Assembly: GCF_020150455.1 (NCBI RefSeq)
Contig: NZ_CP083740.1
Location: forward strand, 6,531,001 to 6,595,000
Origin: Bremerella sp. TYQ1
GTDB lineage: Bacteria; Planctomycetota; Planctomycetia; Pirellulales; Pirellulaceae
Reading direction: 5' to 3'
DNA: 64,000 bases
Part shown: positions 53,776-61,366 of the stretch, piece after piece
Layout of the letters: every line of letters starts with the position of its first letter
How positions within the stretch are numbered: the stretch's first letter is position 1
Translations under genes and position numbers: made by a program
The notes under the pieces: generated by a model
The model's database searches: none
What the model was told of the DNA's origin: nothing
What the model saw: the letters and a program-made list of their open reading frames with translations, nothing else

Positions 53776-54876
53776 CTACGCGGCCGGTCGACCATACTTC
53801 CACCAATGCCCCATGCGTAGCACGTTGGCGGCAAGGGAAAGTGGAGCGTAGTGGCAAATTCGTTGCGATGGCATTTCTCGGTTGGTCCATCGCGACTTGA
53901 TATCGTAATGCTCCGGGCCAAGGTCAATCAGCTTGTCCCCTCGTTCGATCGAATCTCGGATTTGATGCCCCATCATCATAGTGCCAGGGCTGATCTGTTT
54001 GCTGTCTCGTTCGTACCCGATGCGAGTGCCAAGGATGTTTCCCTGGTGATGGAAGTTGTAGCCAAACGCGATCATGCGGTCCTTTTGCCGTAGCGAGACC
54101 AAATCGATCATGCCCATCTCGGCGGCTTTGACAAAGCAAGCTCGAAAGTAATCGGCCGCTTCCGGATGGCTGATCGTGGTGCCGGTCGTCGAACAGGCCT
54201 GCCACGTTCGTTTGGCAAGCAGGACGCACTCGTCATAAAGATCGATCGCCGAAGGTTCAATCGCATGAACCGAAGGGGCAGGGCGATAGCGGTGAAACGT
54301 CACACCATGCTGTTCACCCTTGCGAAGCGTACGACGAACGGTTGCACGGAATTTCGAGCTGCGCGTGGCCAGGTAATCGTCGAAGTCGTCCGGCAATGCG
54401 ATGCCGTAAGAGGTGTTCCACGGAATGGCGATTGGGGTCATCCCTTGGCAACGCATCGAATGGAACGCTCGTCCTCGATCGACGCTTGGATCGACAAATC
54501 GAATGTCGATCATGTCCCATGTACGTGGAATCGCTTGCAGATATTGCATCGCCGCGTACCAGGTAGCGGTCGGTTCGCTGCCGATCGGACTATAAAACGG
54601 GCCCCAGCCATCCAGCGGGAAGTTCAGAGTCCGCAATGTTCCGGCTTTGGTCCGTTCGTTTTGCTCGACCAGCGGCAAGATCCCTTTGATCTCGCAGCCA
54701 ACTTGGAGGAGTAAAACCCGCAATTTCTTGCCGTGTCCGAAAAACTTCCAGTATGTTTCCAACCACGGCAGGGTTTGAAAGAACGTCGCATTGGGAGTCC
54801 GGCGAAAGAGCCGATTCCAGAAGACCTCGTAACCGCGTAGGTCTTCGATTTCGTTGATTTCGATCACTTCTGACAT
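53776..54876 (-). CDS. BioF2/FemAB-like GNAT acyltransferase
   Basis: A 366-residue soluble protein. The ATG at 54876 (MSEVIEINEIEDLRGYEVFWNRLF) is preferred. The fold is the double-GNAT type also called CelD/BcsL or acetyltransferase 6: PNATFFQTLPWLETYWKFFG, KGILPLVEQ, FRATVRRTLRKGEQHGVTFHRY, and DRMIAFGYNFHHQGNILGTRIGYERDSKQISPG. Members transfer acyl groups in polysaccharide or peptidoglycan pathways. No such gene cluster is in the window. It converges on the TPR/CHAT gene with an 11-base gap. Confidence 0.8.
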   Translation of the reverse strand: MSEVIEINEIEDLRGYEVFWNRLFRRTPNATFFQTLPWLETYWKFFGHGKKLRVLLLQVGCEIKGILPLVEQNERTKAGTLRTLNFPLDGWGPFYSPIGSEPTATWYAAMQYLQAIPRTWDMIDIRFVDPSVDRGRAFHSMRCQGMTPIAIPWNTSYGIALPDDFDDYLATRSSKFRATVRRTLRKGEQHGVTFHRYRPAPSVHAIEPSAIDLYDECVLLAKRTWQACSTTGTTISHPEAADYFRACFVKAAEMGMIDLVSLRQKDRMIAFGYNFHHQGNILGTRIGYERDSKQISPGTMMMGHQIRDSIERGDKLIDLGPEHYDIKSRWTNREMPSQRICHYAPLSLAANVLRMGHWWKYGRPAA

Positions 54877-55376
54877 CACTTCGTCCCCCAGGCGAAACAA
54901 ACGATTCGACGCAGAGGTAGTTAATGCAAAGTGGATGCCACACTTGGGGGGAAGCTTTTGAGGTAGGCGTGAAAATGCTCTAAGTGGCAATGCGGAAACA
55001 AGTTACGGGAATCACCATTGCGTCAGGTAAAAACAGGCGAAATGATGCTAATTCACAACACTGTTTCCTGAACGCCACCACGGCCGATGTGACCCGGTCG
55101 GAGAATTCCTGACAATCGGCGTGACGTTAACATCTGAAACGATGGGATGTTGCGGCCGATTGTAAGGTGTGTGTTGAGATCCTTTTCGGCATGTTCGCCC
55201 ACGAAACGTTTTCCAGAACGCTACTTTTCCTCATCGATTCGCTATAATGACCCGGCTGAAACGAATCGTGAGGTGCGGTACCTTTGGGACAGTCGCCTGA
55301 CGTTTGGTAATGCCTACCGCGAGTCGACACCGACGAAGAATATTTAGTGAAGATCAGCACGTGCAAGGGATATTGA
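54877..55376. other. Divergent intergenic region before moxR
   Basis: About 500 bases between the acyltransferase gene and the MoxR operon. A TATAAT at 55243 is the only clear promoter-like element. A frame from 55147 runs across it without family features and is not supported. Confidence 0.5.
55243..55248 (+). promoter_or_regulatory. Possible -10 element of the MoxR operon
   Basis: A perfect TATAAT about 130 bases before the moxR start; no strong -35 is seen. Confidence 0.4.
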
Positions 55377-56318
55377 ATGCCAGCCGAGCTCCTAAGCCTC
55401 GTATCCGAGTTGGAATCGAATATCAATCAAGTCGTGGTCGGAAAGCCCGACGTGGTTCGGAAATGCCTGGTGGCGTTATTAGCGGGAGAACACATCCTGC
55501 TGGAAGACGTTCCTGGGGTCGGTAAAACGCTGATGGGCAAAGCCCTCGCTCGAAGTGTCTCTGGTAACTTCTGCCGCCTTCAGTTCACGCCAGACCTTTT
55601 GCCGAGTGATATTGTCGGCTCGAATATCTTCAACTCGAAGACCAACGAGTTTGTCTTCCACCCTGGGGCGATTTTCTCGAATATCGTGATCGGGGACGAA
55701 ATCAACCGATCTTCTCCTCGAACACAAAGTGCGTTGCTGGAAGCGATGAGCGATCGACAGGTTTCGATCGACGGCGAGACGCACAATTTGCCGCGGCCAT
55801 TTATGGTGATCGCGACGCAGAACCCGTTTGAGTTCGAGGGGACCTATCCACTGCCGGAAAGCCAACTCGACCGATTTTTAATGCGGATTTCGATGGGCTA
55901 TCCCGATCGGGCCGCCGAACGAACGATTCTCGAATCGCACCGAATCGGTGAACCTGTCGAGGAACTCTCGCCGGTAGTGACGTGCGAACAAATTGTCCAG
56001 CTGCAAGAGTCGGTTCGTAAAATTGAAGTCAGCGAATCGATCAGCGAGTATCTGCTCGATATTATCGACGGAACGCGAACCAGCGATGACTTGCAAGTCG
56101 GAGCGAGTACGCGAGCAGGGCTCAGTCTATTCCGCGCCGCACAAAGCCATGCGTTGTTGGATGGCCGTGACTATGTGGTGCCTGACGACGTGAAAAACCT
56201 GGCCGTTTCGGTCCTGGCGCACCGCGTGATTCCCAAGGGATTTTTGCACGCCGGTCAACGCGAAGCGGTCGAGTCGATGCTGGCTCGTATCGTGGATGAG
56301 ATTTCGATTCCCGTCTAA
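55377..56318 (+). CDS. MoxR family AAA+ ATPase
   Basis: A 313-residue chaperone-like ATPase. Walker A is DVPGVGKTLMGKAL (about 44-57), Walker B NIVIGDEINRSSP, followed by sensor-1 VIATQNPFEFEGTYPLPESQLDRFLM, a typical MoxR stretch. The lid domain ends with GASTRAGLSLFRAAQSHALLDGRDYVVPDDVKNLA. MoxR proteins help fold or activate VWA-domain or DUF58 proteins. It heads an operon with DUF58 and TgpA-like genes; the next gene starts about 70 bases later. RBS AAGGGA precedes the ATG. Confidence 0.93.
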   Translation: MPAELLSLVSELESNINQVVVGKPDVVRKCLVALLAGEHILLEDVPGVGKTLMGKALARSVSGNFCRLQFTPDLLPSDIVGSNIFNSKTNEFVFHPGAIFSNIVIGDEINRSSPRTQSALLEAMSDRQVSIDGETHNLPRPFMVIATQNPFEFEGTYPLPESQLDRFLMRISMGYPDRAAERTILESHRIGEPVEELSPVVTCEQIVQLQESVRKIEVSESISEYLLDIIDGTRTSDDLQVGASTRAGLSLFRAAQSHALLDGRDYVVPDDVKNLAVSVLAHRVIPKGFLHAGQREAVESMLARIVDEISIPV

Positions 56319-56386
56319 GGGAAGCTTACCAACGTTTGGTTCCCACCGGGGAACGCACGACTCCGAAAGAGGCAAGCGACAGGCTT

Positions 56387-57634
56387 ATGTCCGAAGCCGG
56401 ATCGAGAATGTTCTCGTGGTTCCGCTTGCGTGGTGTCTCGATCACGCAGGAAGGGACTTACTATTTCCTCGTCTTTATCTTCATTCTGGCGGGGGCTATC
56501 GTCCGTAGTACGATTCCTCTGCTGATGATCCTGGCTTGCATGTTGCTGGGGCCGTTGCTGTTCAACTTATGGGTTGTGACCAGCAGTTTGCGGAACTTAC
56601 GATTTACCCGCCGCGTTCCGTCGCTGCTTTCGTGCGACGAGACATTCTTTGTGGAACTGACGGCGACCAATCCTTCGCGGCGATCGACGTATGCCGTGGT
56701 GATCGAAGATAAATTGGAGCAAATCGCTGGATTCGAGCCAGAGCCGCCGCAGCATGTCGATGTCTTTTTTGCGAAGATCGGTAGCCGCGACGAAGCGGTC
56801 ATTTCCTATAAAGCGGTGATTCGTAAGCGCGGCAAGTACAACGTCGGCCCGCTTTCCGCGACGACTGCTTTCCCGCTGGGCTTGATGCGAAGTACGCGAA
56901 CCGATACGGCGGTCACGTCGATTGTGGTGATGCCGCGGCTGGGACATATGACTCCGGCCTGGCGGCGTATCATTCAACAGGAAAAGTCTGGCTTCGCTTC
57001 GTCGCGTCGGCAGCATGGTTTGCTCGAGGGAGACTTCTACGGTCTTCGCGAGTTCCGAAATGGCGACCCGAAACAGTGGATTCACTGGCGCAGCAGTGCC
57101 AAGCAAGGGGAGCTGGTCGTTCGACAATTCGAGAAACAGAACCAGCAAGACTTTGTCTTAGTGATCGATGCCTGGTTGCCTGATTTGGCGACCGCCGAAG
57201 ATAAGCAGCGAGCCGAAACAGTCATCAGCATGGCCGCTACGGCGGTTCGGGAATTGGCCCTCGTCGGTGGCTGCCAGTTGCAACTGGTATGTTGCGGCGA
57301 AGAGTCGGAAACGATTGTCGGAAACGTTTCTCAGGCCTACGTTGCTCAGGCAATGCACGACTTGGCGGTGCTTGTACCGACCAACGATCTTGATATCGGC
57401 GAGGCGATGGCTAACGCGCTGCGAACGTCGCGTCCTGGTTCGCGTGTTGTACTGCTGACGACGAGAAATACCGATCTGTCCGATACCGAAGTTTTCGCGG
57501 CCGTGTGGAATGACTCGAAGCTGCGAAGTGAATTGGGCCGTGTCAAAACGGTTGCGGCGGGACGGGGCGACGTCGAAATGTTCTTTCACTTGCCTGAACG
57601 AGAAAAAGCCAAACCGGTGGAAGGCGTCTCATGA
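56387..57634 (+). CDS. DUF58 domain membrane protein
   Basis: A 415-residue protein. The N-terminus has two closely spaced membrane helices (about 25-65), followed by a beta-rich domain and the DUF58 signature DFYGLREFRNGDPKQWIHWRSSAKQGELVVRQFEKQNQQDF. The C-terminal part (FVLVIDAWLPD, then GSRVVLLTTRNTDL) has the pattern of a VWA-like fold. DUF58 genes often lie between MoxR and TgpA-like genes, as here, and the group is thought to act in envelope processes. The ATG at 56387 lies close to the previous stop; the following gene overlaps by four bases. Confidence 0.88.
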   Translation: MSEAGSRMFSWFRLRGVSITQEGTYYFLVFIFILAGAIVRSTIPLLMILACMLLGPLLFNLWVVTSSLRNLRFTRRVPSLLSCDETFFVELTATNPSRRSTYAVVIEDKLEQIAGFEPEPPQHVDVFFAKIGSRDEAVISYKAVIRKRGKYNVGPLSATTAFPLGLMRSTRTDTAVTSIVVMPRLGHMTPAWRRIIQQEKSGFASSRRQHGLLEGDFYGLREFRNGDPKQWIHWRSSAKQGELVVRQFEKQNQQDFVLVIDAWLPDLATAEDKQRAETVISMAATAVRELALVGGCQLQLVCCGEESETIVGNVSQAYVAQAMHDLAVLVPTNDLDIGEAMANALRTSRPGSRVVLLTTRNTDLSDTEVFAAVWNDSKLRSELGRVKTVAAGRGDVEMFFHLPEREKAKPVEGVS

Positions 57635-60096
57635 AAGTCGAACGACTACTTCAGATCAGTGTAGCGCTGCTGGCCGCACTTGGTTCGCTTTTTCTCGCCT
57701 TTGGACAAGGCTCGAATTCGGCTCTGCCGGTTCTGGCGACCATCGCTGCGTTCATGTCGGTGTACCTGACCGACATCAAGGGTTGGATCACGCTCAATCG
57801 TAACCTGGCGAATTTCGCAGCATTGATTGCCGTGGTCTTTTCGTTCTTCGACTTCTGGGGCGACGGCGAAAACAAATTAGTCGCCATTGCAAAACTGCTG
57901 ATCTATTTGCAGGTCGTGCTGCTGTTCCAGCCGAAGACGACACGCGTTTATTGGCATTTGGCCGTGTTGAGTTTGCTGCAAGTCGTAGTCGCCGCGGCGC
58001 TCGATTTTGGCGTCGCGTTTGGCTTGATGCTGATCCCTTACATGTTCACCGCGCTGACGACGCTCTGTTTGTTCTTCGTCTATCGCGAGACGCTGCGTGT
58101 CGATCCGGAACTGAAAGCAGCCCACGATGCCGTCGAGAACCGTCCGTTGTTCTCGTTTCTGGCTAAGAAGCCAGCCGAAACGAACGATTCTACCGAGGTA
58201 TCGACGCCGGCGATCGCACTTTCCGGACAACTTCCAGGCAACTTGGCTTCGGTGTTCACCAGCAGCAAGATGTTCGTTCAGGTGCTGAAGATGAGCTTCT
58301 TCACCCTGTGTGCGACGGTGATTCTGTTTTACTGTTTCCCCCGCTTCGATCAGGGGAACTTATCGCAGACGCTAGGAGGCAGTGCCGGGGCGACGACCGG
58401 GTTCAAGGATCAGATTTCCTTGAACGATATGGGAAGCATTTTGCAGAGCGATCGCTTTGTGATGCGTGTTCGACTGACCGACTTGAACACCGACACGATT
58501 ATCGACACCGAGTACGAACCGTACTTCCGCGGCACATCGCTGAGTACCTATTTCCCGAACAGCAAGACGTGGATTGTTGGCAACTTGAAGGAGTATCAAG
58601 TTTCCAAGCTGAAGCCGCCACCGTCGGCGAAGAACCTGGTTCGTCAGCAGATTGCGACCAATCAATCGATTCATTTCGATCGCACGAACGAAGGGGTGCT
58701 GCTGTTTAGTATTTACCCCGCGTACGCCTCGAAAAATACCGCTCGCGATATCGTCGACAACCAGACGCTCGGGATCGTGTCGATGGAAACGGACGCCCAG
58801 GCCCAAGTTCGTCAGCCGGATCAGTACGAGATGCTGGTGCCATGGAACCCGTTTGGAGCGGATGGGGACTTAACGCCCTGTCAGCACCAGTTGGACAACC
58901 GAGAATTTCAGCATTACCTAAAGCGGGAACTCACTCAGGTACCGCTTGATAAAGAATTCGCCGACACGCTGTTTGACGGTTTGACAAAAACGGCCGACGA
59001 GCTGGTCGAAGAGATTCCTGGAAATGGCGATGAAGAGCCAACGCAGTTTGCTATCGCCCAGCGGTTGGAACGCCATTTTGTGATGGATGGCAATTATACT
59101 TATTCGCTTCATGTGCCGCTGCATATGAAGAACACGCGGCTTGATCCAATTGAAGACTTCGTGGTCAATCACCGAACCGGACACTGCGAATTCTTTGCCA
59201 GTGCGTTGGCGATCATGCTGCGATCGCAAGATATCCCCGCTCGCGTTGTCGTGGGTTACAAAGGGGGCGAGTTCAATTCGTTCGGCGGCTATTATGCTGT
59301 GAAGCAAAAGCATGCCCATGCCTGGGTTGAATGCTATCTGAGTCCCAAGAACTTACCGGTCGGCATTTCCAAAGAAGACTTCCCAAACGGAGCGTGGATG
59401 CGACTCGATCCGACGCCTGCATCGCGTCCTTCGCCGAATCGTAAGGACAGCGGTACGGTCTTCGATACGTTCCTCGATTGGTACGACTACGTCGAACTCG
59501 CCTGGCGTGATTACGTTGTCGGCATGAACAGCGAGCGTCAAGAGAAAGACATCTATAAGCCTCTGACCGATAACCTGGTCAAGCCGTTCGAGGGCTGGGT
59601 CAGCCGCGAGCAATGGGTGAAGTATTTCCGCGATAGCCTCGCCGCGATGGGCATTCACATGAGCGACGAGTGGTTTAGCGGGTTCGCTTCGATCTTCACG
59701 ATGCTGGTTTTGCTCGTGATTGTTGTCATCTTTGAGGTGGTCCGGACGCTTTCGCGGCGGTATTGGCCGGCGGTCAAACGGATGTTCCTGCGGTGGTTCC
59801 CCAGTCGCACGCATCGGGCCGGGTTCTATTTCAAAGTTGAGAAACTGCTTGCCAAAGCGGGCTGGCAGCGAAAAGAATCTGACACGCCCCGCGAGTTTAT
59901 CGACTCGGTGATCGCCGATTGCCGCTCTCGAGATATCGGGGGCGAGATGCCGTCGGTCCTCGCAGAACTGATCGATTGGTACTATCAGATCCGCTTCGGG
60001 GGCAAGACGCTGGCTCCTGCTCAGCAAGAGGCCATTGGCGACCATCTGCTGGTCGTCGAGCAGCAGATGGTCATCTTGCGGAAGACTAAACGTTAA
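57631..60096 (+). CDS. TgpA-like membrane transglutaminase (DUF3488)
   Basis: An 821-residue protein starting in an ATGA overlap with the DUF58 gene. About six helices (to about 250) precede a periplasmic domain, with the transglutaminase core at about 470-600: [14 protein letters not shown] with Cys near 519, [11 protein letters not shown] with His near 562, and [11 protein letters not shown] with Asp near 592. All three catalytic residues are present. A final membrane helix (about 690-712) and a DUF4129-like cytoplasmic tail end the protein. It fits the TgpA family, proposed to work in cell-wall or exopolymer metabolism. It converges on ychF with an 11-base overlap. Confidence 0.92.
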   Translation: MKVERLLQISVALLAALGSLFLAFGQGSNSALPVLATIAAFMSVYLTDIKGWITLNRNLANFAALIAVVFSFFDFWGDGENKLVAIAKLLIYLQVVLLFQPKTTRVYWHLAVLSLLQVVVAAALDFGVAFGLMLIPYMFTALTTLCLFFVYRETLRVDPELKAAHDAVENRPLFSFLAKKPAETNDSTEVSTPAIALSGQLPGNLASVFTSSKMFVQVLKMSFFTLCATVILFYCFPRFDQGNLSQTLGGSAGATTGFKDQISLNDMGSILQSDRFVMRVRLTDLNTDTIIDTEYEPYFRGTSLSTYFPNSKTWIVGNLKEYQVSKLKPPPSAKNLVRQQIATNQSIHFDRTNEGVLLFSIYPAYASKNTARDIVDNQTLGIVSMETDAQAQVRQPDQYEMLVPWNPFGADGDLTPCQHQLDNREFQHYLKRELTQVPLDKEFADTLFDGLTKTADELVEEIPGNGDEEPTQFAIAQRLERHFVMDGNYTYSLHVPLHMKNTRLDPIEDFVVNHRTGHCEFFASALAIMLRSQDIPARVVVGYKGGEFNSFGGYYAVKQKHAHAWVECYLSPKNLPVGISKEDFPNGAWMRLDPTPASRPSPNRKDSGTVFDTFLDWYDYVELAWRDYVVGMNSERQEKDIYKPLTDNLVKPFEGWVSREQWVKYFRDSLAAMGIHMSDEWFSGFASIFTMLVLLVIVVIFEVVRTLSRRYWPAVKRMFLRWFPSRTHRAGFYFKVEKLLAKAGWQRKESDTPREFIDSVIADCRSRDIGGEMPSVLAELIDWYYQIRFGGKTLAPAQQEAIGDHLLVVEQQMVILRKTKR

Positions 60097-61177
60097 ACAG
60101 GAAGTGGCAAATGTCTCCGTCGTTCATGACGTAGCTTTTGCCTTCGACGCGGAGCTTGCCAGCTTCGCGGATTGCTTTTTCGCTTTTGAACTCTTCCAAG
60201 TCTTTCAGCGAGTAGACTTCCGCTCGGATAAATCCACGCTCGAAGTCCGAGTGGATCACTCCGGCCGACTGAGGTGCCGTGGCACCGACCGGAATTGTCC
60301 AAGCACGAACTTCTTTTTCGCCTGCCGTAAAATAACTTTGCAGGCCCAGCAGTTTGTAAGCGGCTCGGGCCACAACTGCGAGGGCTGGTTCTTCAAGGCC
60401 GACACTTTCGAGCATCTCTTTGCGGTCGGCATCGTCCAGTTCGATCAGTTCCGACTCGATCTTGGCACACACGGGAACGACTTCGCCCCCTTCTTCCGCC
60501 GCACGAGCTCGCACACGCTGAACGATTTCTCCCTCGCCGTCGAGGTTGTCCTCGTCGACGTTGGCGAGGTAAAGCACGCTTTTCGCCGTTAGAAGACCAT
60601 AGTTCCGCACGATGTTGAACATCTCGGGGTCGTGCCAATCGGCGGAACGCAGCGGCTTACCGTCCGCCAGCAGGGCGTGGCATTCGTTTAGGATCTCGAC
60701 TTTCGCCTTCGCCTCTTTATCGCCGGAGCGTGCGGTACGCGAGGCTTTGTCGCGAGCCGATTCGACGGTCTGCAAGTCGGCCAGCATCAATTCGGTATCG
60801 ATCGTTTCGATGTCGCGAATCGGATCGACGCTGCCGTCAACGTGAACGACGTTCGGTTCCTGAAAGCAGCGCACAACGTGGATAATGGCATCCACTTCGC
60901 GAATGTGCGAGAGGAACTTGTTGCCCAGGCCTTCCCCTTCCGAAGCACCGCGGACAATGCCCGCGATGTCGACCAGGCGCAGGATGGCTGGGATGACTTT
61001 TTGGGTCTTGATGTAGTTTTGAATAACATCCAGCCGCGGATCTGGCACCGAAACGATCCCGACGTTCGGCTCGATCGTGCAGAAGGGGTAGTTCTCGCTG
61101 GCGATGCCTGCGGCGGTTAACGCGTTGAACAGGGTCGATTTACCGACATTCGGCAACCCGACAATTCCGGCTTCCAT
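60086..61177 (-). CDS. ychF: Redox-regulated ATPase/GTPase YchF
   Basis: A 363-residue Obg-family protein. The ATG at 61177 gives exactly the length of the Escherichia coli protein; an upstream start adds only seven residues. The N-terminal P-loop [15 protein letters not shown] is followed by [29 protein letters not shown], and the G4 position reads LANVDEDN rather than NKxD, as expected for the ATP-preferring YchF. The C-terminal TGS-type domain ([15 protein letters not shown]) is present. YchF binds the ribosome and is widely conserved. It is monocistronic here. Confidence 0.96.
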   Translation of the reverse strand: MEAGIVGLPNVGKSTLFNALTAAGIASENYPFCTIEPNVGIVSVPDPRLDVIQNYIKTQKVIPAILRLVDIAGIVRGASEGEGLGNKFLSHIREVDAIIHVVRCFQEPNVVHVDGSVDPIRDIETIDTELMLADLQTVESARDKASRTARSGDKEAKAKVEILNECHALLADGKPLRSADWHDPEMFNIVRNYGLLTAKSVLYLANVDEDNLDGEGEIVQRVRARAAEEGGEVVPVCAKIESELIELDDADRKEMLESVGLEEPALAVVARAAYKLLGLQSYFTAGEKEVRAWTIPVGATAPQSAGVIHSDFERGFIRAEVYSLKDLEEFKSEKAIREAGKLRVEGKSYVMNDGDICHFLFNV

Positions 61178-61277
61178 GAACTCTCGCTTGCTTGGCAAAA
61201 AACTAGAATTTCAGGCACGCCCCACAAAAGCGGGCCCTCTTCGCTTGGCAGCACAACGAGTGATTTTACCCGAAATG

Positions 61278-61309
61278 AAAAAGGCGACCAGTCGTCATGA
61301 CCAGTCGCC
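61278..61309 (-). terminator. Rho-independent terminator on the minus strand
   Basis: On the minus strand GGCGACTGGTC pairs with GACTGGTCGCC (two G-U pairs) and is followed by TTTTT. It lies about 60 bases past the gene ending at 61367. Confidence 0.75.
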
Positions 61310-61329
61310 CCGCGTGGTGTTTCCGAATT

Positions 61330-61356
61330 GCCCCCGTTACCAACGGTAACGGGGGC
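61330..61356. other. Strong 12-bp hairpin after the stop codon
   Basis: Perfect GCCCCCGTTACC/GGTAACGGGGGC with a three-base loop, about ten bases after the stop of the following gene on the minus strand. There is no T tract on either side, so it is not a classical terminator. Confidence 0.7.
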
Positions 61357-61366
61357 CGAATGCGGT

